Below are positions 44,642-54,552 of a DNA stretch of 55,733 bases, piece by piece. Numbering within the stretch: the stretch's first letter is position 1; every line of letters starts with the position of its first letter. The stretch spans positions 1-55,733 of the forward strand of contig JADIYW010000018.1 of NCBI GenBank assembly GCA_016705125.1, read 5' to 3'. This DNA is from Bacteroidota bacterium (GTDB lineage: Bacteria > Bacteroidota > Bacteroidia > Chitinophagales > JADIYW01). The notes under the pieces were generated by a model, which had not been told where the DNA came from, made no database searches, and saw only the letters and a list, made by a program, of their open reading frames with translations. The translations under genes were made by a program, and so were the position numbers.

Positions 44642-45893
44642 ATGAAACATTTATTTCTACTAATTTTAAGTGTATCCTTTTCCAATTTAAGTGGTGCTGA
44701 CTGTGGAAGTCGCTATTTAGATTCTATTTTTGGTTTTAAAACTTATAAAGATTTGGTTTATGGCTCAAACTATGATAGCAATAACCAACTCACTACTTTG
44801 TTAATGGATGTTTATACACCCGAAAATGACACTTTACAAAAAAGGCCTTTAATTATTTTTGTACATGGAGGTTCCTTTACTAGTGGCGACCGCCTCGACC
44901 AAAGAATGGATTTAAAAGCGCAATATTTTACGCAAAAAGGATATGTAACAGCAAATATTGAATATAGAGTAGAACAAATTGTTGTTATCTCTCCTTTTGT
45001 CAATTTTGCACTAAAGGAAAATTGGTACAAAGCCATGATTCGGGCATCGCATGATTTGAGGGCTGCCATACGATATATAAAAAAAGACGTAGCAGAAAAT
45101 GGAAATACTTTTGGAATAGACACCAATAATATCATCATTTATGGATCTTCGGCAGGGGCAATTACCATGCTGAATACTGTATTTATAAATGATACGGCAG
45201 AAATGAGCTATGATTACAAAAAGAATTGTGCTGCTTTGGGTGGACTGGAGGGAAATAGCGGAAATGAAGGTTATACAAGCGGTGGTATAAAAGCGATAGT
45301 TAGTTGTAGTGGAGCCATGGATAATGTCGATTACATAAACGATAATAGGGACATAGCTTATGTTGGATTTCACAATGAAATAGACCTAACTGTTCCTTTT
45401 GATGTTGGCTGCTTTATTACAGTGGCCTGCCATCTAAATTACTTTTATGGCGACAATCGGTTAGCAATTAAAATGAAAGACTTAGGCATGAATGCTGAAT
45501 TTTACCCAATTCCTACTTTGGGTCATCCGGTGGATGAATACGAATTAACCAATACGCTAAATTTTATTACTCAACAAAACAACTCTTTTTTTATATGATG
45601 TACTGTGTAATGGACAAACTACGGGCATTTTTAATCAACAAAAAATTGGATCATTAAAAGTATTTCCTAATCCAAACAATGGGAGATTTTTCATTGAAAT
45701 TTCAAAAGAAATTAAGGAATTGGATGGAATTATGAGTATCTCCGATATTAGTGGAAAAGAAATATTTTCTCAAAATATAAACTCAAATATGATGGAGGTA
45801 AATCAGCAGTTATCAGATGGTATTTATTTTGTACAATTTAAATCGTTAGAAAAAAATATGCTTTTTACATCTAAATTAGTTATTAAAAACTAG
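44642..45893 (+). CDS. Secreted carboxylesterase-like alpha/beta hydrolase with T9SS domain, frameshifted
   Basis: The first frame ends at 45598. It has a signal peptide (to about residue 19), the oxyanion region IIFVHGGSFTSGDR and the nucleophile elbow IIIYGSSAGAITML (GxSxG), with GHPVDEY holding the probable catalytic His. After the T7 run at 45586-45592 the other frame continues LYDVLCNGQTTGIF, then SLKVFPNPNNGRFFIEI, to LVIKN and TAG at 45891-45893: a T9SS sorting domain. Dropping one T restores one protein of about 417 residues. Without that correction the secreted protein would seem to lack its sorting domain. The start was taken at 44642 for a clean signal peptide. Confidence 0.82.
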
Positions 45894-45911
45894 GCACTTT
45901 ATTCAAATAAA

Positions 45912-45937
45912 AAAGGCCTAGCAAATGCTAGACCTTT
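45912..45937. terminator. Hairpin between convergent esterase and FKBP genes
   Basis: AAAGGCCTAGC and GCTAGACCTTT pair with one mismatch around the loop AAAT. An A run on the left side and T-rich flank on the right suit both strands; it lies between the T9SS esterase and the FKBP gene. Confidence 0.6.
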
Positions 45938-45967
45938 AACTCTATTTATTTGAAATATTTAGTATTT

Positions 45968-46681
45968 TTATTTGCTTACACTTTTCAATTGTACTTCAAA
46001 TGTCAACACTTCATTTGGTCCAATCACTGGAGCAGCACCTGTTTCGCCATAAGCCAAAGCAGCTGGTACATAAAATATAAAAGTAGAACCTTCTGGCATC
46101 AATTGTACACCTTCAGTCCATCCTTTTATTACATTTCCTAATCTAAATCCAACTTCTCTATTCTCTTCTTTTGAACTATCAAATACTTTACCACTCAATA
46201 ATTTTCCTTCATAAACTACATTTACTGAATCGGTAATGGTTGGTTTTGGCCCTGTTCCCATTTTTACTACTTCATATTGCAATCCGCTAGGCGTAGTAAT
46301 AATGCCTTTTTTTGCTTTGTTTTCTGCAAGGAATTTATCTCCCTTTTCCTGGTTCTTTTTAGGCATATCTGCCATTTTCTTTTGCATATAATTCTGCATC
46401 AATACTGGTGCTTCTTTTTCTGAAATAGCAGCTTCTTTATTTGCCAACATGTCTTTTATACCAGCTTCAATCAATGCAGGATCAAGTTCCTTCATATCTT
46501 CAGAAACCATACTATTGCCAATTTGAGCACCAATTGCATAAGCAATGGAGTCGGTTTCGTTTTTAAGTTTTACGCTACTCTTAGCTTTTTTTGAATCGCC
46601 ACCAGATGTTGCATCCTTTTTTTCACAAGCAACCAAACTAAGGGAACTAATTCCAATGATTACCCAAAACAATTTTTTCAT
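45968..46681 (-). CDS. FKBP-type peptidyl-prolyl isomerase lipoprotein
   Basis: A 237-residue exported isomerase that helps fold outer proteins. The lipobox is SLVAC, so the Cys near residue 19 is lipidated. An N-terminal helical dimerisation domain (about residues 40-130, DSIAYAIGAQIGNSM, ALIEAGIKDMLANKE) is followed by the FKBP domain: VVYEGKLLSGKVFDSS, GNVIKGWTEGVQLMPEGSTFIFYVPAALAYG and NEVLTFEVQLKSV. Chosen start 46681 avoids twelve residues that would precede the signal peptide. Confidence 0.9.
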   Translation of the reverse strand: MKKLFWVIIGISSLSLVACEKKDATSGGDSKKAKSSVKLKNETDSIAYAIGAQIGNSMVSEDMKELDPALIEAGIKDMLANKEAAISEKEAPVLMQNYMQKKMADMPKKNQEKGDKFLAENKAKKGIITTPSGLQYEVVKMGTGPKPTITDSVNVVYEGKLLSGKVFDSSKEENREVGFRLGNVIKGWTEGVQLMPEGSTFIFYVPAALAYGETGAAPVIGPNEVLTFEVQLKSVSK

Positions 46682-46763
46682 ACTTTTTTCTTTTATTTGT
46701 GGGCGCAAAAATAACAAAATATTCGATAATATTTTATCCCCTTATGTTATAAAATCTAAATAT

Positions 46764-47756
46764 TTAAGGGTCGTAGGTAACAATGATAGGATCTGAATCG
46801 CAAAAGGAACTAAAAATCCCCAATCCACCTTCTATGTTTGATTTTATTAAGATAGGTTCTGTAAATGGATCAGACAAACCTATTTCATCCGATTGATCGT
46901 CTGAAGTTTGTTTATAATCGTAAATTGACTTATTATAATTCCTTAAAACCGTTCTTACATTAAAGACATAATCTGGATTGTTGAATAGGTTTATTTTATC
47001 AGAAATTAAAAATTCGAATGCATGATTTTGACCATCAAAATTGTAGGTATTGTCTCCATTTAAATCTTGATCTGGAATATATTTTCTATACAAATATCTA
47101 TATTGTAAATTATTTGTATCTTTTACAAAAATGGGTAATCCCGTTATTGTGTCAACACCTATTTGCTTATCTACAATTACTGTTTGATTATAGGAAACGG
47201 AATATTTATAATAATTCAAAATTGATTTTGGGTCATCGAAATTTAGAATTAATTTATCCTCAAAATACGGCTCGCCATTTCCAGCAAGTTTTTCCTCTCT
47301 TTGCAATGTTGTTGAATTTAATTGCACTTTTTCAGGTATTGTTGTACTCGATTTTATTGTTTCTCCATTATAAAGTATTTCCAAAAAATAGGTTTTACCA
47401 GGCAAAAACTTAAACTCGCCCTTATAACTAAATACTTCTGAGCTATCGTAATCCTTTTCAGGATCAAACAAACCATTGAAAAAATTTTTGGTGTAATACC
47501 GCTTTCCTGTAAGTTCCACTGTTTTGCTTTCATCCGAAATATATACTTTGGCTGTTTCAACAAATTTTACTTTAAAATTTTGGGTTTGCAATTCAAATGG
47601 AACGCTTTCATATAAAAAGACTTCAGGGTTCCCATTTGGAGAAATGACACTATAAACCGCTAATTTGGGTTCAAAATTTAAATCAAGATCAAGATTGCGA
47701 ATACATGATTGACACAAAACAATAATTACTAGAAAAATTAAGTTTATCTTTTTCAT
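46764..47756 (-). CDS. DUF4249 domain-containing lipoprotein
   Basis: A 330-residue lipoprotein (lipobox QSC, Cys near residue 17) whose LAVYSVISPNGNPEVFLYESVP opening marks the DUF4249 family, a beta-rich Bacteroidota protein usually encoded right after a TonB-dependent receptor. Here it starts within the last four bases of such a receptor gene, so the two are translationally coupled and probably form a surface complex. The bound ligand is unknown. Confidence 0.85.
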   Translation of the reverse strand: MKKINLIFLVIIVLCQSCIRNLDLDLNFEPKLAVYSVISPNGNPEVFLYESVPFELQTQNFKVKFVETAKVYISDESKTVELTGKRYYTKNFFNGLFDPEKDYDSSEVFSYKGEFKFLPGKTYFLEILYNGETIKSSTTIPEKVQLNSTTLQREEKLAGNGEPYFEDKLILNFDDPKSILNYYKYSVSYNQTVIVDKQIGVDTITGLPIFVKDTNNLQYRYLYRKYIPDQDLNGDNTYNFDGQNHAFEFLISDKINLFNNPDYVFNVRTVLRNYNKSIYDYKQTSDDQSDEIGLSDPFTEPILIKSNIEGGLGIFSSFCDSDPIIVTYDP

Positions 47757-50062
47757 GATTTTCCAAAAAATACGTTAAACGAAATAGAAGGAACGATAGG
47801 TAGTATTGAATATTCGCGCAATTTAAAATTTAGCTTATTCGTTTTTGGGTCTACCGTTTGAACCAAAGCCACAAAAAAAGGATTCAACCTACTATAAACA
47901 TTGTAAATATCTAATCTTAGCTCCGAATGACTATGCTTCCTGACTCTTTTATAACATAAGCCGATATCCAATCTATGATAAGACCTTAACTTATAACTGT
48001 TTTTATTTCCATAATCGTATCCATATTGATTACCAAACCAACCCTGTCCCGAATGAACAAAATATTGCCCCTCGGGTAGTGTAATGGAGTGGCCAGTACC
48101 AAATACAAAAAGGGATGAAAACGACCAATGCTTGTTTATCTCATAATTTATGGCAATAGTCATATCGTGCCGCCTATCGTATTTTGCAAAATAGGGTCGG
48201 CCATTATTTAACTCCGGAAACTGCCGCTTTGCCCAACCCAAGGTATAACCAGCAAATCCATTGAATTTCCCTACTCTTTTTCTTATAAAAAACTCTGCTC
48301 CTGTCGACCATCCTTTTCCGAAAGTGAGAATCTCATCAATATTTGGATCTTTAAAAATATTAGCTCCTTCTTTATATTCTACTTGGTTTTGAAGTGCTTT
48401 ATAAAATCCTTCTACACTTAATTCATACTTATCATTGCCAAAATTTTGAAAATAACCCAATGATACCTGCTGAGCCTTTTGTGGTTTCACGATATCACTA
48501 CTCGGAATCCATAAATCCAAAGGAGTGGAAGCGGTAGAAGCGGAAAGCAAGTGCACAAATTGGTTCATTAAAGTATAAGAAGTCTTTAAAGCCACATTAT
48601 TATTTATTTGGTATTTCATTAAAAAACGAGGCTCCAATCCTATATATGTTTTTTGAGGATGAATAAAAACGGGCATTCTTAACCCTGTACTTATACTCCA
48701 TTGTTCATTTATTTTTATATCATAATCACCATACAAATGAACCTGATTTACAGTTGTTGGTGGACTATCTGTCGAATCTTCGAGTGGTTTATTAAAATTC
48801 TGCTTTGTAATATTAGGTGAAAAAGTATTGTTGGAAAAATAAGTGCCAAACTTCAAAGCTTGCCCCTCTCTTATTTTTTTTTCAAAATCATATCTAATCC
48901 TAAAATCTTTAATCCCCGATTTAAGCGTATTCTCACTATAAATATTTTTAAACCCAAAATTGAAATTATAGGTAGTATAAATAAAAGACAATTCAGAAAG
49001 CAATCCCTTTTTAAACTGATGATTCCATTTTGTCACAGCCATCAAATTCGACCATGGAATGTCATACTGAGCCGAGTCGATTGTAGAATTATCGCTAAAT
49101 CCAACATTATCCTTTCCTGAATAAAAACTAACAAACAACTTGTCCCTTTCACTAACTCTCCACGTAATTTTTCCATTAAAATCGTAAAAAAAATATTTAG
49201 GCAAACTAGCCCTTTTTTCTTTACCACTAAATCCTCTAAAAAGAGAATAAGAATAAAATGACCGAAAAGAGCCAAGAAACGATATTTTATTTTTCCATAT
49301 CGGCCCCGAAGCAGTTACTCGACTTGTGACTAGGCCAACACCCAAATTGGTTTCCCACTTTTCAAAATTGCCTTCTTTCGTTTTTATATCCAAAATTGAG
49401 GATATTCTGCCCCCATATTTTGCAGGAAATCCTCCTTTATAAAGTGTTGCATCCTTAATCATATCCATATTAAAAATACTAATAAATCCTGCGGCATGCG
49501 AGGGATTATAAATTTCTGCCCCATCGAGCAAAATCAAATTTTGATCAGCACCTCCTCCTCTCACATAATACCCAGTAGAGGCTTCGGTACCCGATTGTAC
49601 GCCAGGGAGTAATTGAATACTTTTCAAAATATCCAATTCACCCAAAAATACAGGCAATTTGGACATCTCTTTGATGGGTATTTCAATCATTCCTGATTGT
49701 GCACTTTCGATATTATTTCTAATCTGCGTTTTTAGTTCCGAAATAACTACCTCATCAAGTGCAATACCTTCATTTAGTAAAATTGTTATTAGCGTATCAT
49801 TTTTCAAATCAATATCAAAATATTGTGTAGTATAACCAACAAAATAAGTTTCAAATTGGTATCGTCCTTTTGGAACTTTAAAGCTAATTTCTCCTTGTTC
49901 ATCTGTTAAATCTCCAATTTTTGCTGAATCATCTCTAATCAAAATACCAACAATTGGCTTTCTGTCTACCTCATTTACAATTTTAAATGACAATTTAACG
50001 ATATCTTGCCCAGATAAAGCAGTACAAAAGAGTATCAATAAAACCAAAAAAATACTGCGCAT
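47753..50062 (-). CDS. TonB-dependent receptor, partner of DUF4249
   Basis: A 769-residue outer membrane receptor. Signal peptide about residues 1-18. A carboxypeptidase-regulatory-like domain covers residues 20-100 (VDRKPIVGILIRDDS, ITILLNEGIALDEVVIS). The plug domain follows (PGVQSGTEASTGYYVRGGGADQNLILLDGAEIYNPSHAAGFISIFN) and then the barrel. Takes up a substrate using TonB energy; ligand unknown. It shares a four-base overlap with the DUF4249 gene, and is divergent from the second receptor with a 175-base gap between. Confidence 0.88.
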   Translation of the reverse strand: MRSIFLVLLILFCTALSGQDIVKLSFKIVNEVDRKPIVGILIRDDSAKIGDLTDEQGEISFKVPKGRYQFETYFVGYTTQYFDIDLKNDTLITILLNEGIALDEVVISELKTQIRNNIESAQSGMIEIPIKEMSKLPVFLGELDILKSIQLLPGVQSGTEASTGYYVRGGGADQNLILLDGAEIYNPSHAAGFISIFNMDMIKDATLYKGGFPAKYGGRISSILDIKTKEGNFEKWETNLGVGLVTSRVTASGPIWKNKISFLGSFRSFYSYSLFRGFSGKEKRASLPKYFFYDFNGKITWRVSERDKLFVSFYSGKDNVGFSDNSTIDSAQYDIPWSNLMAVTKWNHQFKKGLLSELSFIYTTYNFNFGFKNIYSENTLKSGIKDFRIRYDFEKKIREGQALKFGTYFSNNTFSPNITKQNFNKPLEDSTDSPPTTVNQVHLYGDYDIKINEQWSISTGLRMPVFIHPQKTYIGLEPRFLMKYQINNNVALKTSYTLMNQFVHLLSASTASTPLDLWIPSSDIVKPQKAQQVSLGYFQNFGNDKYELSVEGFYKALQNQVEYKEGANIFKDPNIDEILTFGKGWSTGAEFFIRKRVGKFNGFAGYTLGWAKRQFPELNNGRPYFAKYDRRHDMTIAINYEINKHWSFSSLFVFGTGHSITLPEGQYFVHSGQGWFGNQYGYDYGNKNSYKLRSYHRLDIGLCYKRVRKHSHSELRLDIYNVYSRLNPFFVALVQTVDPKTNKLNFKLREYSILPIVPSISFNVFFGKS

Positions 50063-50237
50063 GAGTTTAGACGAATTACCCTACAAAACAAGACAATTTT
50101 ACCTATATAAAGTTGCTTAATCCCAATTTTTATATCTAAAATTGATATTATAACAATATTATTATTCACCTTACGTGCACAAGAGTTAAATATTTGAATA
50201 CAATAAATGCTTAATTTTACAGTTTTAAAGCTATTTT

Positions 50238-52589
50238 ATGAGGTTAATTTTCTTTTCAATATTAATAACCATTTCTTCTACCCTTTTAGCAGGAAACGGT
50301 ATTTTAAAGGGCATTATCACAGATAATGAAACTAAAGAACCACTAATCGGAGCAGTTATAACTACTCAAAGTGGCGAAGGTGTTGCAACTGATTTCGAAG
50401 GGAAATATGAATTGATTTTGGCAGAAGGGAAATACCTTATAAAGATTGAATATACAGGATACTCCAAAATTGAGAAAGAAATTGTTTTAAATAGTGGCGA
50501 AACTAAAGAATTATCTATAGGCCTAGAAACAGAAAATCAATTTTTAGATGATATTGTAGTATCTGGTTCGCTATATGCACGAAATGCTAGTGAAGAAGTA
50601 ATGTCGATAGAGGTGGTAAAACCTGAATTTATAGACAAAACAAATTCTATCCGATTTGATGATTTAGCCCGTAAAGTGCCAGGCTTAAACGTAGTAGACG
50701 GACAGGCTAACATAAGAGCTGGCAGTGGGTGGAGTTATGGCGTAGGCAGCAGAGTGGCTATAATAGTAGATGGCCAGGCAATGCTATCGCCTGATAGACA
50801 AGACATTAAATGGGTATATTTACCTACAGAATTAGCGGGCCAGGTGGAAGTAACAAAAGGAGCTGGCTCTGTATTGTATGGTTCATCGGCAATGAATGGA
50901 ACGATAAGCATACAAACAATAAAACCTACTACCACACCAAAAACAAAAATTTCTGTTTATACCACTGTTTTCGACCGACCAAAAAGAGAAATTACTCAAT
51001 GGAATCGTTTTCCACGTACAACCGTTGGAATTTATTTTTCAACTGCAAAAAAGGTTAATCCAAATTTTGAATACATTTTGGGTGGACATATGTATATTCA
51101 AAACCAATATTATGAAGGAGGAAGAGACAATTTAGCTAGATTATCATTTGGAACTAAATGGACAAATAAAAAAGATAGTTCTTTTGTTTATGGCCTTAGA
51201 GGTAATATAACCTATGACCGTGAAACAGAGTTTTTCTTTTGGCAAGACAAAGATAATGGATTTTATAGGCCAGCTGAATTAAATGATCACGAATTTTTTA
51301 GGATTAATCTTGATCCTTACATGATAAAATATGACAAAAAAAATAATAAACATGATATTAAAGGTCGAATATTTTTCCTTCGCCCTGAATACGCGACAAG
51401 AGCCACATTTATAAATACCGACTATACCTTTTCCAAGCATTATCCAACCAATTGGACAGTAATAGCAGGCGCAAGCAATACCTATGTATATGTAAAAGAG
51501 GATGCTTTTGGTGGTGCTTTTAATGGAGATATTGCTGCTGTTTTTACCCAAATAGATAAAAAATGGGACAAGATTTCATTAACAGGTGGTGCAAGGTTTG
51601 AATTTTTTAAATTCGGCGACATAATTGGACTTTCAGGTACTAGGATTCAAGATGAACAAAGCAATTCCAAATTTTTTATACCAGGAATGTTTAGGACAGG
51701 AATTAATTATCAGCCTATTAAGAATAGTTTTATCCGTTTTAATGTGGGGCAGGCCTATCGTTTTCCGTCCCTAGCGGAGCGATATGTGGAAAAAAGTCTA
51801 GGTCCAATTAATGTATTTTCTAATCCAGAGGTAAAGCCAGAATTTGGCTGGACGGGCGAATTGGGGTATGAGAAAAAAATAAAAAAACCGCATTATGAGG
51901 GTTCTCTGGATTTGGCTTTGTTTTGGCAAGAATATACTGATATGATTGAATTTAAAGTTGGTATTTATGTACCAGACACACTAAATGTAGATAGCGTAAA
52001 TATTATCGACTATTTAGGCTTTAAAGCTGTAAACGTAAGTAACGCCCGTATTGGAGGGTATGAGCTGAATTTAAGAAATAATTTTATCATCAATAAAAAC
52101 CATAATCTTCAATTAGCGCTCGGTTATACCTATGCTTACCCTATAGATTTGAATGCAGATACATCTTTAGGCTTAAAGAAGGTTGGAGTTTATCTCAAAA
52201 ATTTATTCCAGGGGATGCGTCAAACAGAGAACCTACAACCTCAAACATTAGATGCAATATTAAAATATCGAAATAGACACTTAGGCACTTTTGATATAGA
52301 ATATAATTATAAAAATGATTTATCTGTTGGTATTAATGGTAGATATTACAGTAGCATGGAGAGTGTGGACGATTTATTTCGATTCTTTATAAAGGGAATA
52401 GGAGAATATTTTGACGAAAATTATGGAAAAGGAGAATTGGTTTTGGATGGAAGAATCTCATATACAGTTAAAGATCGGCATACTTTTGGTATTGTGGTTA
52501 AAAATTTCTTAAATAATGAATATGCATTAAGACCTGCACGACCAGATGCTCCTCGTTCTTATACGCTTACTTATAAAATTAATTTATAA
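50238..52589 (+). CDS. TonB-dependent outer membrane receptor
   Basis: A 783-residue receptor. Signal peptide about residues 1-19, a carboxypeptidase-like regulatory domain (LKGIITDNETKEPLIGAVITT, GKYLIKIEYTGYSK), then a plug domain (VPGLNVVDGQANIRAGSGWSYGVGSRVAIIVDGQAMLSPDR, VTKGAGSVLYGSSAMNGTISI) and a 22-strand-type barrel. The C-terminus ends in RSYTLTYKINL, a final beta-strand. Plug details resemble siderophore or vitamin receptors, but the ligand is unknown. No DUF4249 partner is seen here. Confidence 0.88.
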   Translation: MRLIFFSILITISSTLLAGNGILKGIITDNETKEPLIGAVITTQSGEGVATDFEGKYELILAEGKYLIKIEYTGYSKIEKEIVLNSGETKELSIGLETENQFLDDIVVSGSLYARNASEEVMSIEVVKPEFIDKTNSIRFDDLARKVPGLNVVDGQANIRAGSGWSYGVGSRVAIIVDGQAMLSPDRQDIKWVYLPTELAGQVEVTKGAGSVLYGSSAMNGTISIQTIKPTTTPKTKISVYTTVFDRPKREITQWNRFPRTTVGIYFSTAKKVNPNFEYILGGHMYIQNQYYEGGRDNLARLSFGTKWTNKKDSSFVYGLRGNITYDRETEFFFWQDKDNGFYRPAELNDHEFFRINLDPYMIKYDKKNNKHDIKGRIFFLRPEYATRATFINTDYTFSKHYPTNWTVIAGASNTYVYVKEDAFGGAFNGDIAAVFTQIDKKWDKISLTGGARFEFFKFGDIIGLSGTRIQDEQSNSKFFIPGMFRTGINYQPIKNSFIRFNVGQAYRFPSLAERYVEKSLGPINVFSNPEVKPEFGWTGELGYEKKIKKPHYEGSLDLALFWQEYTDMIEFKVGIYVPDTLNVDSVNIIDYLGFKAVNVSNARIGGYELNLRNNFIINKNHNLQLALGYTYAYPIDLNADTSLGLKKVGVYLKNLFQGMRQTENLQPQTLDAILKYRNRHLGTFDIEYNYKNDLSVGINGRYYSSMESVDDLFRFFIKGIGEYFDENYGKGELVLDGRISYTVKDRHTFGIVVKNFLNNEYALRPARPDAPRSYTLTYKINL

Positions 52590-52608
52590 CAAAGAGGATT
52601 TGAGTAAT

Positions 52609-53721
52609 TTAGTCGTAAGCATTGCTCAGTCTCTTTAATATATTGTACCAATTTACACCGCCTTTCCCTTCTCCTATTTTAATAATAGCTGTTTGGGTGG
52701 TTTCATTTATAAACATTACTTGACCATTAAACCCTGCTCCATAATAGATATTTTGCTTTTCATCATCCATATCCATCCACCAACCCATACAATAATTATC
52801 TGCGCCTTTTCTTTCATTTTTATCATCACAAAAATTAACCCATTTTTTAGGAATAATTTGCTCTCCTCTAAACACTCCTTCATGCATATACATAGAGCAA
52901 AATTTGGCTATGTCGGGTAATGATGCATTTAATCCGCCATACATTTTGGGGTTTTTAAACTTTTTACTGTCAATCGACCAATAAGAATCGGACTCTATCC
53001 CTAATTTTGACCAAATATTTTGATAAAATAAATCCAAAAAAGATTTTCCAGTTGCCACCTCGAGGCATTCTCCTAATAACTGAGTATCTACTGATTTATA
53101 CACAAACTTATCACCTGGTTTATATTTAAAAAATGATTTTTTTACTTGATCTTTGATATTTCTTTCAAAATAAAAATGCATTGTTTTTAATAAATCAGCA
53201 TATTCATCCTGATCAATTCCAGATTGCATTTGTGCCAAATGATACAAGGTAAGCGCGTCAAAATTATTTGTGGGTGGTAAATCAGTTAAAAAATCAGAAA
53301 CAGGCTGATTTATTGATTTCACATATCCATTATCGATTGACAAGCCTAATAATGGGGTAACCAAAGCTTTTGTGACCGAAAAAACCTGGGTAATGTCTCC
53401 TTTTTTAAAACCATTAAAATAATTTTCATAAACGATTGTATCCTTATGTAAAACCAAAAAACCAATTACATTATGATCAGCTAAGAATTTATTTGCATCA
53501 GAATATTTATCTACCGTATTTGGCTTTAACCAATCATTCAAGATTTGGTAATGGTTGCAATTTTTCAGGAAATTTAAAAACACTATTATTACTCGGGAAT
53601 TTAATCCTACCTAATGTTTCTCCATCTCTTACATTGGGAATAGTAATATAAAAATATAAAAAAACATCACTCCAAAAAACAAAAATAAAAATCCAAAAAT
53701 TATTTTTCTAATTATTTTCAT
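52609..53721 (-). CDS. Serine hydrolase (beta-lactamase family), frameshifted N-terminus
   Basis: The main frame shows the class C-type serine hydrolase fold: VFSVTKALVTPLLG (SxxK), KFVYKSVDTQLLG (YxS-like motif) and IYYGAGFNGQVMF (GxG-like third motif). It has no good start, beginning in the middle of the N-terminal region at 53583. The ATG at 53721 overlaps the upstream gene's stop (ATGA) and gives a membrane anchor MKIIRKIIFGFLFLFFG; its frame breaks at A7/T7 (53658-53664), continues as VRDGETLGRIKFPSNN, then breaks again near 53540 to enter the main frame. I therefore read one gene of about 370 residues with two indels. The function is probably in the wall or periplasm. Confidence 0.68.
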
Positions 53722-54467
53722 ATACTGACTCTTTTTTTTAAACCTATAATAAACTTTAAACCAATTTCAGCAGTCAGGAAATTAAATTTCAATTGCTCCC
53801 TATGTTGCAAATCAAAAGAAGAAACATAATAATCATTCTTATATCTCCAATAATTATATTCAAAACCAAAACTTAATCCAATTTTTTGCTTAAATAAATA
53901 AGCCTGTTCAACACCTGTATTAAATAAAAACCGACTTCCAGCACCTTGAAAATAGTTATTACCTATATAACTTCCCAAACCAATGTATGGATAAAGTTCC
54001 AATTCATGCAGTTTGTTTTTAGATTGGTAGTAGTGCCATGAATAACCCATAAACCCACTAACTAAAAAAAAAGTAGTACTATTACCACTTCCAATTAATG
54101 AACTTTCGGCATAAGGAATTTCCCAATCTTTTATAATAATAGGTTTATAATTCAGTCCAAATCTATACTTTTTATCTAATTCTACGCTAATCTTTATCCC
54201 AAAACTATATAATGGATATAGAGTACTTAAACTTATAATCTCATTTCTATTAATCCATACTGAGGAATCTTCAAATGAAGGAAAATATAACTCTCCTTTA
54301 TATTGTTCTTTATATTTATTAAGTGGAATGATTGGTGCATAATTTAAATCAATATGCATAGTTACAGGTATTGATCTTAGGGACTTAATTTCTAAATCTT
54401 GTGAAAAAATACTTTGTTTTAGTGTAAAAAAAGAAATTATTATAAGAATTAAAAATTTAAAATTCAT
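53718..54467 (-). CDS. Predicted outer membrane beta-barrel protein, unknown
   Basis: A 249-residue exported protein starting at the ATG at 54467 (a start further upstream would put extra residues before the signal peptide). Signal peptide to about IFSQ. The mature part alternates aromatic and polar residues in strands (YRFGLNYKPIIIKDW, LSFGFEYNYWRYKNDYYVSS, FLTAEIGLKFIIGLK), as in small Bacteroidota outer membrane barrels. No family recognised. Its stop overlaps the start of the serine hydrolase gene, so they are an operon. Confidence 0.6.
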   Translation of the reverse strand: MNFKFLILIIISFFTLKQSIFSQDLEIKSLRSIPVTMHIDLNYAPIIPLNKYKEQYKGELYFPSFEDSSVWINRNEIISLSTLYPLYSFGIKISVELDKKYRFGLNYKPIIIKDWEIPYAESSLIGSGNSTTFFLVSGFMGYSWHYYQSKNKLHELELYPYIGLGSYIGNNYFQGAGSRFLFNTGVEQAYLFKQKIGLSFGFEYNYWRYKNDYYVSSFDLQHREQLKFNFLTAEIGLKFIIGLKKRVSI

Positions 54468-54501
54468 AGTACAAATATGCAGAAATAATAAATAAAAAAG
54501 C

Positions 54502-54531
54502 AAAAAAAAAGCCACGCAAAATTGCGTGGCT
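54502..54531 (-). terminator. Terminator of T9SS cargo gene
   Basis: AGCCACGCAA-AA-TTGCGTGGCT makes a perfect 10-bp stem, with an A8 run to its left that becomes a T run on the minus strand. It ends the transcript of the right-edge gene. Confidence 0.8.
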
Positions 54532-54552
54532 CTCATTATCAATTAACAAATT

